Assembly: GCA_937927895.1 (NCBI GenBank)
Contig: CALGKA010000108.1
Location: 1-43,034 of the forward strand
Origin: an uncultured Granulosicoccaceae bacterium
GTDB taxonomy: Bacteria > Pseudomonadota > Gammaproteobacteria > Granulosicoccales > Granulosicoccaceae
DNA: 43,034 nt
Direction of reading: 5' to 3'
In this document: one piece after another, positions 30,694 to 39,390 of the stretch
Layout of the letters: each line of letters opens with the position of its first letter
Position numbering within the stretch: position 1 is the first letter of the stretch
Position numbers and translations under genes: made by a program
Notes under the pieces: model-generated
Seen by the model: only the letters and a program-made list of their open reading frames with translations
Told to the model about the DNA's origin: nothing
Database searches by the model: none

Positions 30694-32304
30694 TTATGCA
30701 GCAAACTCACGAACCACTTGTCCGGCACTAACCGCTGTGCGTTTGCCATCTCGTAGAGATAGTTCGCCGTTAACCAGTACATGTGCCACACCTGATGCAT
30801 ACTTGCGTGGGTTTTTTGCGGTTACGTTACTGGTGATGGTGGCTTTGTCAAAAACGCATACATCTGCATGGTAGCCGACTTTGAGTTTGCCTCTATTTAG
30901 AAGGCCTAAGCGTTCAGCGGGGATTGATGTGATTTTTTGCAGGCCTGCTGCCAAGCTTAAAACTTCTCGGTCACGCACATAGTATTGCAGGAATCGGGCA
31001 GCCCAACCGTAGCCGCTAAGGGAGCCTAAATGATCTTTTAATACGCCATCTGTTGCTACCGCTACGGTATCTGAAATAACTGCACACTCACTTTGCTGCA
31101 GACATAGGTCTAGGTCGTCATCGCGGAATGATTTGGATGACCACATGGTACCCATTAGGTTGTCACCTTCTTCAATGAGTATATCCAGCACGGCGTCATA
31201 GGGGTCTACACCACGCATGCGACCGATCTCTTTAAAATCTGCGCCTACAAGATTGTGGTTTTCGGTAGCATTTAACAGGACTATGTCTTCCCACTTACGT
31301 GCTTTGACTAATAACCACATGGGTTGTTCGTTGGCTTGTATTTTTTCACGGTCTTCCGGGTTCTTGAGTCTTTTTAGTACTTCATCGACGCCGCCGGCTT
31401 GCGCCCACTTGGGCAAGATGGCAGCCATTAAGGTATGTGCCCAATCGTGTGGGATGATATCAAAGGCTATGTCTGCATCGTGCTTGCGCGCGGCCTCTAT
31501 CATTTCAAGTGTGTGTTGCATGGCGTAATCCGGGGCACCGTACTTGGGTTGAATATGCGAGATTTGTAAACGTGCACCAGCTTGGCGTGCCGTGGCTATA
31601 GCTTCGGCAAAGCCCAGATCGTATTGGGTATCGCGGTTGCGTACGTGTGTGGCGTAAAGGCGGCCGTACTTACTGGCTACTTCGCACATGGGTACTAAGT
31701 GTTCGGGGGCTGCTAGTATCCCGGGGAAATATTCAAGTCCAGATGAAAAACCACCAGCGCCTTCATCCATGGCCTGATCAACAAGCTTTGCCATGTCGCG
31801 GACTTCGTCTGGCTCGCCGGCTCTTAGTTGATCACCTAAGACTGCACGATGAATAGTGCCGTGACCTACAAACGCCATTACGTTTACGCCTAGCTCACTT
31901 TCATCGAGTGCATCTAGATACTCACCAAAGCCTAACCAGTTACGGTGCCGGGCTTTGCTGGTGTACCAAGGTGACACTAATGGAATGGTTGCATGAGAAC
32001 AAACGGGCGCGCAACTTATACCGCACTGGCCAATGACTTCAGTGGTAACGCCTTGGTGGACCTGGCTTTCAGCGCGTGAGTCTGCAATAAGGGTGAAATC
32101 AGAGTGGGTGTGCATGTCTACAAAGCCTGGGGAGACGGTAAGCCCTGTTACATCTATTGTTTCTTTGGCCTGGCTTTTCGATTTGCTTAACGGCTTGCGG
32201 CTGATTTCACTGATTTTGCCGTTCTGGATTCCTATGTCACCTATGAATCCGGCGGCGCCTGTGCCGTCAAATACTTCGCCGCCTTTAAGGACTATATCAA
32301 ACAT
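30694..32304 (-). CDS. N-acyl-D-amino-acid deacylase-like amidohydrolase
   Basis: A 536-residue amidohydrolase-superfamily enzyme of the D-aminoacylase group. It opens with a beta-sandwich strand (VLKGGEVFDGTG, 5-16), then the metal motif VDMHTHSDF with His65 and His67. Cys in GQCG, the conserved SSGLEY stretch near 180 and further ligands in ATHVRNRD and QISHIQ follow. Family members remove acyl groups from D-amino acids or hydrolyse related cyclic amides. It is the last gene of the TRAP transporter operon, 12 bases after the dctM stop, so the imported solute is probably its substrate: an N-acylated amino acid, dihydropyrimidine-like or related amide. Confidence 0.85.
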   Translation of the reverse strand: MFDIVLKGGEVFDGTGAAGFIGDIGIQNGKISEISRKPLSKSKSQAKETIDVTGLTVSPGFVDMHTHSDFTLIADSRAESQVHQGVTTEVIGQCGISCAPVCSHATIPLVSPWYTSKARHRNWLGFGEYLDALDESELGVNVMAFVGHGTIHRAVLGDQLRAGEPDEVRDMAKLVDQAMDEGAGGFSSGLEYFPGILAAPEHLVPMCEVASKYGRLYATHVRNRDTQYDLGFAEAIATARQAGARLQISHIQPKYGAPDYAMQHTLEMIEAARKHDADIAFDIIPHDWAHTLMAAILPKWAQAGGVDEVLKRLKNPEDREKIQANEQPMWLLVKARKWEDIVLLNATENHNLVGADFKEIGRMRGVDPYDAVLDILIEEGDNLMGTMWSSKSFRDDDLDLCLQQSECAVISDTVAVATDGVLKDHLGSLSGYGWAARFLQYYVRDREVLSLAAGLQKITSIPAERLGLLNRGKLKVGYHADVCVFDKATITSNVTAKNPRKYASGVAHVLVNGELSLRDGKRTAVSAGQVVREFAA

Positions 32305-32316
32305 AACGAAGGCTCC

Positions 32317-33606
32317 TTATTTAGCCACACCATACAACCAGTTTGGAAGAAACAGAACAATATCAGGGAATAATATAAGTATTAGCAGGCCAATGATATA
32401 CGCCAATATAAAAGGTACTACCGCCACAGATATACGCTCCATTGATATACCGGAAATTCGCGCAGCAACGGTAAGGTTGGCGCCTAGCGGCGGAGTTAAA
32501 AATCCAATTTCACAAGTGATAACCGTGAAGATACCAAAGAATATTGGATCAACACCAAGTGAGGAAACCAGTGGCAGGAAGACTGCCGTGAATAATACTA
32601 TTTGCGCCAGCGATTCCATAAAGGTGCCAATAAAAATATAGAAAACACCAATGAGTAATAACACCAGTATTGGGTTGTCAGTAATTGAAGTAATGCCTGT
32701 TTGCACAGCCGTTGGAACATCGTAGAATGCAGTCAATTGCCCAAAGGCGAGAGTCGGGGTCAATAGAATTAATATACCGGTAAGCAGTGCTGTGAATCGT
32801 AGTGCTTCCAGTAGTTTTTTTATAGTGAGTTCGCGATAGATAAACGCACCGACAAAAAGCGAATAGAAAACCGCAACACCTGCGGCCTCCGTAGGTGTAA
32901 ACACACCTCCATAGATTCCACCTAAAATAAGTATAGGGGCACCAATTGACCATTTGCCATCCCATGCGGCTCTTACGAAAGGCCTCCATGAAAAGGGGGC
33001 GCCGCCACCGCCATAGTTGCGACGTCGTGCAATGATGTAAGTAGTGACCATTAGTAGCATGGTCACCAGCAGCCCTGGTATTAAGCCTGCTAAAAATAGC
33101 CTGGGGATAGAAGTCTCTGACACCAGCCCGTAGATAATCATTAGATTAGACGGTGGTATTAAGCTACCCAGTGCGCCGGCACTTGCTGTGATTGCTGCTG
33201 CAAAAGGTGTATCGTAACCATCACGACGCATGGCAGGTACAGTGACTGAACCGATTGCCGCTGTAGTGGCAGGCCCGGAGCCTGAAAGGGCTGCAAACAA
33301 CATACAGGCGAACACGGTTACCAGCCCCATTGAGCCGCGATACGCGCCAACCAAATTGGTTGCTATAGCGATCATTCGGTTGGCCATTCCACCGACTTCC
33401 ATTAAACGACCGGCCAATACAAATAATGGAATCGTTAACAACGGGAATGGCGTTAGGCTTCCGTATCCGGTTTGCGCCATGAGCGTGTAGGGGATATCGA
33501 TCATGAACAGTGCAAGCACTGTGGTAAGGCCGACTGATACAAATAACGGTACGCCAATTAGCGTTAGTACCACAAACGCTATGGCTAATATGGCTAGCGG
33601 GCTCAT
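32317..33606 (-). CDS. dctM: TRAP transporter large permease, DctM
   Basis: A 429-residue polytopic membrane protein, the large subunit of a TRAP transporter that drives uptake with a sodium gradient. It starts with a hydrophobic stretch (LAILAIAFVVLTLIGVPLFVSVG). Conserved loops include PLFVLAGRLMEVGGMANR near 60-77, LFAALSGSGPATTAAIGSVT near 105-124 and FLTPPLGANL near 364. Its ATG overlaps the dctQ stop by 4 bases. It forms an operon with dctP, dctQ and the downstream deacylase gene. Confidence 0.95.
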   Translation of the reverse strand: MSPLAILAIAFVVLTLIGVPLFVSVGLTTVLALFMIDIPYTLMAQTGYGSLTPFPLLTIPLFVLAGRLMEVGGMANRMIAIATNLVGAYRGSMGLVTVFACMLFAALSGSGPATTAAIGSVTVPAMRRDGYDTPFAAAITASAGALGSLIPPSNLMIIYGLVSETSIPRLFLAGLIPGLLVTMLLMVTTYIIARRRNYGGGGAPFSWRPFVRAAWDGKWSIGAPILILGGIYGGVFTPTEAAGVAVFYSLFVGAFIYRELTIKKLLEALRFTALLTGILILLTPTLAFGQLTAFYDVPTAVQTGITSITDNPILVLLLIGVFYIFIGTFMESLAQIVLFTAVFLPLVSSLGVDPIFFGIFTVITCEIGFLTPPLGANLTVAARISGISMERISVAVVPFILAYIIGLLILILFPDIVLFLPNWLYGVAK

Positions 33607-34142
33607 GATTGCGTGTTGTTATTTGGAGGCGGAGCTTGCCATTCTTCCTCGAGCATACCCGGTAGGCCTTGCGAGCCATCTTTGTACCAAAGGTAGTAAT
33701 ACTGGGAGAGTCGTAAGACCATTAGCGTGTAGCCAATGACCAGTATGGTTTGTGGGTAAAACTCGTTTATGCCAAGGCTTGGGCTTGTAGATGGGTATTT
33801 CCATAAAACTGCCAGGTAATTCCAGCTGACGCGTATCATGAACAAGCTAAAGAGTGCCCAAAGAAGATCGGCAATAAAAATAGTGTAGCGCCCCAGGCGT
33901 AAGGGCATTGACTGAACACCAATAAGAATACGAATGTGGTAGCGCTCTCGAACACAAAGCGCGGCACCGGTGTATACCGCCCAGACCATACTGATTGCGG
34001 CGACTTCTTCGGTCCAATGCAATGCTATTTCAAAGACATATCGCGCCACGACTTGCGAAAAGACACTGATTGCAATAATCACTAAGCAAGTACAGCAGAT
34101 TAACTCTTCAAAATGGCGATCAAGCCATTTTATTACCGGCAT
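33603..34142 (-). CDS. dctQ: TRAP transporter small permease, DctQ
   Basis: A 179-residue inner-membrane protein with four predicted membrane segments (about residues 13-32, 47-65, 87-107 and 129-150), as expected of DctQ. VARYVFEIALHWTEEVA (33-49) is the family's characteristic motif between the first two helices. It pairs with DctM, whose start overlaps its stop. It lies 66 bases downstream of dctP, separated by a perfect hairpin. Confidence 0.92.
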   Translation of the reverse strand: MPVIKWLDRHFEELICCTCLVIIAISVFSQVVARYVFEIALHWTEEVAAISMVWAVYTGAALCVRERYHIRILIGVQSMPLRLGRYTIFIADLLWALFSLFMIRVSWNYLAVLWKYPSTSPSLGINEFYPQTILVIGYTLMVLRLSQYYYLWYKDGSQGLPGMLEEEWQAPPPNNNTQS

Positions 34143-34172
34143 AGTAATCCCTTGAAACTAATAGAGCGGATG

Positions 34173-34199
34173 TTCCGAGAGGGGTTGCCCCTCTCGGAA
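34173..34199 (-). promoter_or_regulatory. intercistronic hairpin between dctP and dctQ
   Basis: A perfect 12-bp stem (TTCCGAGAGGGG with CCCCTCTCGGAA) with a 3-base loop lies 9 bases after the dctP stop. On the coding strand it is not followed by a T run, so it is more likely a stabilising or partially terminating hairpin. That arrangement would give more binding protein than permease. Confidence 0.75.
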
Positions 34200-34208
34200 A
34201 CTTAACAT

Positions 34209-35204
34209 CTACTGTGCTGCGTCTTGAATGCGTTTTACTAGTTCTACAAATTCAGGGCCGCGTTTCTGTGCGAATTCTTCCTGCACTTTTATTGCAGCAG
34301 CGATGAAGTCGGTTTTATCGGGGTTGGTTCTTTTCATGCCACCTTCTGTGACTAACCATTCGCGTACCTCTTCAGTTTCCATAGAGACTTGCTCACGGAA
34401 GGCGGCCCCTGCATCGGTAGCTGCGCGCTGAATTTGTTCGCGTTGTTCATCGTTTAAACGCTTCATAAAAGAATCTGATGCAAACAATGGAGCCATAGCA
34501 ACAAAGTGTTCAAGAATGACCAGGTGCGGTTCAAATTCAAAGAATTTCATGTCTTTGATAAATGACGTGCCGTTGTCGCCACCGTCTACTGTGCCGGTTT
34601 GTAGTGCTGTGGGTGTTTCTGACCACGCTAACGGAACCGGGTTTGCGCCAAACGCTTCAAACGTCGCTAGCATAACTTCGTTTTTCGGTACGCGAACTTT
34701 AAGGCCCGCCATATCGGCCATAGTGTTAACCGGTCTAACGGAGTTGTAGAAGTCACGGTATAGCGCTGGGCCAAACGATAATAAGTGCACGCTGGTGTCT
34801 GCTTGGAGGCGTTCTTTCATGAAGTCGCCGACCGGGCCGTCTACAACGCGTTCTAAGTGTTCCTTATTTTGGAAAACATAGGGCAGAACGGTAACGTCCA
34901 TTAATGGCCAGTGCGGTGATACGTTATTGGCGGTGATGAAAAAGCCATCTACCGTACCGAGTTGCATGGCTTTAAAGCCTTCATCTTCGCTTGATATTTG
35001 ATTGCAGCAACGCATTTTCACGTTGACTGAACCACCAGTGTAGTCTTCGGCTTTCTCTTTGAATATTTTGGCGAAACGGCCGTAGAGTGAATCTTCAGGG
35101 GCGCCAAAGCCCAAGTTCATTGTGATATCCGCTGCCATCACGCTGGATGCTGTTAATCCGAGTGCGACGAGTGGTGCTACTAAGTACTTTAGTGCGCTTT
35201 TCAT
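34209..35204 (-). CDS. dctP: TRAP transporter periplasmic binding protein, DctP
   Basis: A 331-residue TRAP solute-binding protein. The signal peptide (about residues 1-24) ends in SVMAA. I chose the ATG at 35204 because it has GAGGAGA just upstream and is followed directly by the signal peptide; the frame itself extends 13 codons further. Arg171 in AGLKVRVPK corresponds to the conserved arginine that holds the ligand's carboxylate in most DctP proteins, so a carboxylated solute is expected. The pair Cys66-Cys67 in MRCCNQ is unusual for a periplasmic protein. It is the first gene of the operon and is divergent from the YtcJ-like amidohydrolase. Confidence 0.93.
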   Translation of the reverse strand: MKSALKYLVAPLVALGLTASSVMAADITMNLGFGAPEDSLYGRFAKIFKEKAEDYTGGSVNVKMRCCNQISSEDEGFKAMQLGTVDGFFITANNVSPHWPLMDVTVLPYVFQNKEHLERVVDGPVGDFMKERLQADTSVHLLSFGPALYRDFYNSVRPVNTMADMAGLKVRVPKNEVMLATFEAFGANPVPLAWSETPTALQTGTVDGGDNGTSFIKDMKFFEFEPHLVILEHFVAMAPLFASDSFMKRLNDEQREQIQRAATDAGAAFREQVSMETEEVREWLVTEGGMKRTNPDKTDFIAAAIKVQEEFAQKRGPEFVELVKRIQDAAQ

Positions 35205-35580
35205 GTTGTCTCCTCTCTGGGTTAAAACTGGCTGAAATGCCAAACTGCCTTCCTACAAGCATTTCTAGCATGGCACAGCACAACCGGAGGGTACAAGCCT
35301 GTAAACGCATTAAATGATAAATATACTTATCTACCTGAGAAGTAATGGCGCAATAGCAATACTCTGAGCGTAGCCTGACTATTCACAAACTTGGCGGCAG
35401 CGCTCTTGTATCTTTGATTCGATAGTGACTTTTTCCTTTTGCAATTATCAATAAGAATTCGACGTAACAAGAAAATTCACTGTGAAACCAAATCTCTGCG
35501 CGATATGCTCGTCTTTTTATGAACAGCCTGGGCAAGCCCTGCTGTAGAAAGCACTTGTCTATCGGTATTGAGGTGGTCAC
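35205..35580. promoter_or_regulatory. divergent control region of the TRAP operon and YtcJ-like gene
   Basis: A 376-base non-coding stretch between two divergent operons. It should hold both promoters. The clearest symmetric element is GATAA-ATATAC-TTATC at 35316-35331, a possible operator. I see no convincing sigma70 boxes, RNA gene or repeat. The small frames that cross it lack homology and ribosome binding sites. Confidence 0.35.
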
Positions 35581-37218
35581 ATGACAACAATATATTCTGC
35601 GAAAAAAATAATCACCATGAATCCCGCACGCCCGACGGTGTCGCACGTTGCTGTACGAGATGGACTCATTCTGGGCGCGGGTTCGCTTAAGGAACTACAA
35701 GGGTTCGGTGACTACACTTTAGATAGCGGCTTTGCAGACAAAATATTAATGCCCGGTTTGGTTGAAGGACATTGTCATGCAGTTGAAGGTAAATGGTGGC
35801 GATACGTGTATTGCGGGTTTCATGATCGTATGGATCCGTATGGAAAAGTGTGGCCAGGCGTTACCTCTATTGAAGACGTGATTGAACGCATGCAAGAGAA
35901 AGAAAGAACGCTTACAGACCCAATTGAACCATTGACCGGCTGGGCGATTGACCCAATCTATTATCCAGTCAAAAAAATTACTCGTCAGCAGCTAGATAGT
36001 ATTTCAACTACACGAGCAGTTGGTATCATGCATGCCTCTGGTCACATACTAAGTGTTAATTCTAAAGCGCTAGAGCTTGCTGACTACTTACGGCCCGGCA
36101 TTGAACATAATGGCATACCGTTAGGTGAAGACGGCCTGCCAACAGGGGAATTAAAAGGCCCTGATGTTATGTTTCCGGTCGGTCAAAAAGCGGGCTTTGA
36201 TGACAACATGCTTGAGTTTGATGAGCCTGGCCTTATAGACTTTGCGCGCCTATGTGTGCGAACAGGAGTCACAACAGCAACTGACCTGGCGGCACAGTTA
36301 AATGATGAAACAGTTGCCATGGGTGCTCGTATAACAGCAGCAGATGATTTCCCCGTGCGTGTAATGTCGCTAAGGTTTCACCATGGCGTCACTCCTGAGG
36401 AATTAATAGATCATGTAAAGTCACTTAAAGTGCGTTCAACTGATCGCTTTAGACTGGGAAAAATTAAAGTAGTTGCCGATGGTTCAATACAAGGGTTTTC
36501 CGCGCGATTGAATTGGCCGGGCTACTACAACGGTGCACCTAACGGTTTATGGTATATCGCACCGGAGCAAATGCGGTCTATTTACGAAATGGCATTGCAG
36601 GAAGGCATACAGGTTCATACCCATACCAACGGCGATGAGGCTACTGATCTTGCGTTAGATACGCTAGAGGTGGCACTTAAAAAACACTCGAACAATAATC
36701 ACCGGTTTACTATTCAGCATGGGCAGCTGATTAATGCTGCACAGTACAGGCGAATGGAAAAGCTCAATATGTGTGTAAATCATTTTGCTAATCATCATTT
36801 CTACTGGGGTGATGAACACTACGACTTAACGGTTGGGCCCGAACGGGCGGAACGCATGAATGCTTGTAGAACCGCGTTGGACAACAACATTCCTCTGGCT
36901 ATTCATTCAGATGCACCCATTACGCCATTAAGTCCGTTGTTTACCGCCTGGTGTGCGGTTAATCGTCTGACTAGTTCTGGCCGCACACAAGGTGAATATG
37001 AAAAGATAACTGTGGCTGAGGCACTGAGAGCAATAACGTTGGGTGCAGCCTACACGCTTGATATGGATAATGAAATTGGTTCTATCGAAGTCGGAAAACA
37101 AGCTGATTTTGCAGTGCTTGAAGATGATCCTACAGAGGTGGCGGCTATGGCGCTAAAAGATATTAAGGTGTGGGGTACGGTACAGGCGGGACGTGTGTTT
37201 GCAGCGAGTGACATTTAG
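35581..37218 (+). CDS. YtcJ-like metal-dependent amidohydrolase (Amidohydro_3)
   Basis: A 545-residue amidohydrolase-superfamily protein. It starts with the short sandwich strand (TTIYSAKKIITMNP). The first metal motif is VEGHCHAVEG with His64 and His66, where the family more often has DxHxH. Further metal-site blocks are QVHTHTNGDEA, TIQHGQL and IHSDAPITPLSP, and the C-terminal strand pair ends in GKQADFAVLEDDP. Substrates of this family are varied amides and cyclic ureas. It is divergent from a TRAP operon that carries another amidohydrolase and is followed 47 bases later by a CobW metallochaperone. The three units could form one pathway for a cyclic or acylated amide. There is no signal peptide. 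Confidence 0.85.
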   Translation: MTTIYSAKKIITMNPARPTVSHVAVRDGLILGAGSLKELQGFGDYTLDSGFADKILMPGLVEGHCHAVEGKWWRYVYCGFHDRMDPYGKVWPGVTSIEDVIERMQEKERTLTDPIEPLTGWAIDPIYYPVKKITRQQLDSISTTRAVGIMHASGHILSVNSKALELADYLRPGIEHNGIPLGEDGLPTGELKGPDVMFPVGQKAGFDDNMLEFDEPGLIDFARLCVRTGVTTATDLAAQLNDETVAMGARITAADDFPVRVMSLRFHHGVTPEELIDHVKSLKVRSTDRFRLGKIKVVADGSIQGFSARLNWPGYYNGAPNGLWYIAPEQMRSIYEMALQEGIQVHTHTNGDEATDLALDTLEVALKKHSNNNHRFTIQHGQLINAAQYRRMEKLNMCVNHFANHHFYWGDEHYDLTVGPERAERMNACRTALDNNIPLAIHSDAPITPLSPLFTAWCAVNRLTSSGRTQGEYEKITVAEALRAITLGAAYTLDMDNEIGSIEVGKQADFAVLEDDPTEVAAMALKDIKVWGTVQAGRVFAASDI

Positions 37219-37265
37219 ATGGGAGAAAGGCTGAGCCTTGGACAACATTGCATTGCGGTGGTTAA

Positions 37266-38207
37266 ATGCAAAGTGTAATGCCAGTCACTATCATTGGTGG
37301 CTACCTTGGCAGTGGTAAAACAACGCTAGTAAATCATTTGTTGCGACATGCGAATGGTGTGCGGCTTGCGGTCTTGGTTAATGACTTTGGTGAATTGCCA
37401 ATAGATGCTGATCTAATTGAAGCTCAAGACTCTGATGTGATAAGCCTTAGTGGTGGCTGCGTCTGCTGTAGTTATGGTGATGATCTGTCTTTGTCTTTGC
37501 AAAAACTGCAGGCGCAGGATTCTTTGCCAGAACACATTTTTATCGAAGCAAGTGGTGTGGCTTTGCCGGGTGCAATTGGTCAATCGTTATCGTTACAACG
37601 GGCGTATCAACTTGAAGGTATTGTGGTATTGGCAGATGCTACAAGAGTCCAACAGTCTGCTGTGGATAAATACATTGGCGATACAATACAACAACAACTC
37701 ACAGATGCAGATTTAATTGTGTTGAATAAAGTAGATTTGTTAACAGCTGCCAACGCTTATGAGGTTCGGCAATGGTTACTTGAGAACTACGCGCAGGCGC
37801 CACTCGTTAATTCAGTATTCGGAAAAATTGATCCTGAGACGCTATTTGCTATTAGGCAAGATCACTTGCAAACAGAACCTAATAGGCAGATTGAACCCAA
37901 TAAGGATTATCTTAAAAACCATAGTCATCATGCTGAAAGTCTGTTTACATCTATTCACTTAGAAATAGACCATGCAGTTGATGCCAATGCACTTGCAGCC
38001 CAACTAGCCGATGCAGATAGTGGCCTGGTTAGAGCTAAGGGCTTCGTTTTACACCGTGATAACACTCTTAAAACTATTCAAGTGGTTGGTAGACGTTGGT
38101 CTATTACGAATGCGCCAGCAGGTGTGAAGCCTGGGTTGGTCTGTATTGGCTGTTCAGGTGAGTTTTCTCAAGAGTCCATTCGGGCGCTCTGTAAACTAGA
38201 TGCGTAA
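37266..38207 (+). CDS. CobW/COG0523-family GTP-binding metallochaperone
   Basis: A 313-residue G3E GTPase. The Walker A loop is GGYLGSGKTT (11-20), the metal-binding motif is GGCVCC (63-68), the switch region is IEASGVALPG (93-102) and the guanine motif is NKVD (154-157). A His-rich stretch NHSHH near 215 precedes the C-terminal CobW domain. COG0523 proteins insert zinc or another metal into target enzymes. Its position directly after a metal-dependent amidohydrolase suggests that enzyme as its client. The first ATG is at 37266; the one at 37278 (MPVTIIGG) is equally plausible. Confidence 0.88.
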   Translation: MQSVMPVTIIGGYLGSGKTTLVNHLLRHANGVRLAVLVNDFGELPIDADLIEAQDSDVISLSGGCVCCSYGDDLSLSLQKLQAQDSLPEHIFIEASGVALPGAIGQSLSLQRAYQLEGIVVLADATRVQQSAVDKYIGDTIQQQLTDADLIVLNKVDLLTAANAYEVRQWLLENYAQAPLVNSVFGKIDPETLFAIRQDHLQTEPNRQIEPNKDYLKNHSHHAESLFTSIHLEIDHAVDANALAAQLADADSGLVRAKGFVLHRDNTLKTIQVVGRRWSITNAPAGVKPGLVCIGCSGEFSQESIRALCKLDA

Positions 38208-38317
38208 GCTTTAGTTTGAGGCTCTGTTCCGGGTGTGCCATTTTGATATGGGTACTAGTTGATATGGATATTAGCGCGATTGAGATAGTCGCCTGGTCAA
38301 CGTCACAACTAATATGC

Positions 38318-38337
38318 GATACACTGTCAGTTGTATC
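38318..38337. promoter_or_regulatory. candidate operator upstream of the NicX-like operon
   Basis: GATACA and TGTATC form 6-bp inverted arms around an inner ACTG/CAGT pair, giving an almost perfect 20-bp palindrome 21 bases before the start codon. TGTATC-type palindromes are common for GntR-family repressors of catabolic operons. No regulator gene is adjacent in the window. Confidence 0.45.
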
Positions 38338-38358
38338 AAATTATAGAGTAACCGATCG

Positions 38359-39390
38359 ATGACTGTTCCAATTGAGGCCGCATGGCTAGATGCTTTTGTA
38401 CAGGTACTGGATCGCTGTAAAATCACATCAAACGAGTCTGTTGTGGTGTTGTCTGAGAGACAAAGCCGACCGGTACTGGTTGAACTGACTGAGCTTGCGC
38501 TGGCGCAGCTGGGTCATCGCTATTATCGCCTTGTGCTACCAACACCCGTTAATATAGAAGGGCCGTTGGTGCGTTCTACGGGGGCCTCAACAGCACTGAT
38601 GGGTCACGGTGCTGCAGTCAGTGCCCTGTGTGCGGCTGATGTGGTGGTGGATCTAACCGTGGAAGGTTTAATGCACGCTCCAGAGACTGCAGAAATATTA
38701 ACTTCTGGTACCCGGGTGATGAATATTTCGAATGAACATCCAGAGGCTTTAAGTCGCTTGCTACCAGATGAATCACTCAAAGATAAAGTCAAACAAGCGG
38801 TAAAACAAATTAAGGGCGCTAAGACAATGTCTGTGGTATCTGCTGCAGGGACCGACTTAGCAGTTGATCTACTAGATTCCCGCACGGTGGGTGTGTGGGG
38901 TTGGACCGATCGTCCCGGTACGCTTGCACATTGGCCGGGTGGTTTGGTGGTGAGTTTTCCAGCCGCTAACACGGTAAACGGCATCTTAGTATTAGCACCG
39001 GGTGATCTAAATTTAACGTTTAAACGCTATATTGAATCCGCTGTAACATTGACCATTAAAAATGACCATGTAACCGACATAAGTGGTCAGGGAGCTGATT
39101 GCGCTTTAATGAAGGATTATCTGGCAGCATTTGGCGATAAAAGCGCCTACGCCACCAGTCATGTGGGTTGGGGCCTTAACCCGGCCGCGCGCTATGAAGC
39201 ATTAACACTGTATGATCGCGCAGATACAAATGGCACAGAGTTACGCGCGGTTGCCGGTAATTTTTTGTATTCAACCGGTGCAAATGAATTTGCAGGTCGA
39301 TTTACTCGTGGTCATTTTGATTTACCCATGATGGGTTGCACTATTGCCCTTGATGAACAAGTAGTGGTAGAAAACGGGAAGCCTGTTTAG
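38359..39390 (+). CDS. NicX-like 2,5-dihydroxypyridine 5,6-dioxygenase family protein
   Basis: A 343-residue protein of the NicX/aminopeptidase-T-like family; Pseudomonas putida NicX is of similar length. NicX is a mononuclear iron enzyme that opens the ring of 2,5-dihydroxypyridine to N-formylmaleamate. The three iron ligands are conserved: His268 in TSHVGWGLNP, His319 and Asp321 in RGHFDLPM. The AGNFLYSTGANE block (299-310) and GW(T)DRPGTLAHWPGG (181-195) are also close to NicX. It begins a four-gene operon with an alpha/beta hydrolase, as NicX is partnered by the hydrolase NicD. The following CoA-linked genes are unlike the nic pathway, so the substrate may differ. Upstream lies a palindromic candidate operator. 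Confidence 0.78.
   Translation: MTVPIEAAWLDAFVQVLDRCKITSNESVVVLSERQSRPVLVELTELALAQLGHRYYRLVLPTPVNIEGPLVRSTGASTALMGHGAAVSALCAADVVVDLTVEGLMHAPETAEILTSGTRVMNISNEHPEALSRLLPDESLKDKVKQAVKQIKGAKTMSVVSAAGTDLAVDLLDSRTVGVWGWTDRPGTLAHWPGGLVVSFPAANTVNGILVLAPGDLNLTFKRYIESAVTLTIKNDHVTDISGQGADCALMKDYLAAFGDKSAYATSHVGWGLNPAARYEALTLYDRADTNGTELRAVAGNFLYSTGANEFAGRFTRGHFDLPMMGCTIALDEQVVVENGKPV

Noticed and set aside
35383..35646. 87-codon minus-strand frame in the TRAP/amidohydrolase intergenic region
   Set aside because: It overlaps the start of the amidohydrolase gene, has no ribosome binding site and no recognisable motif.
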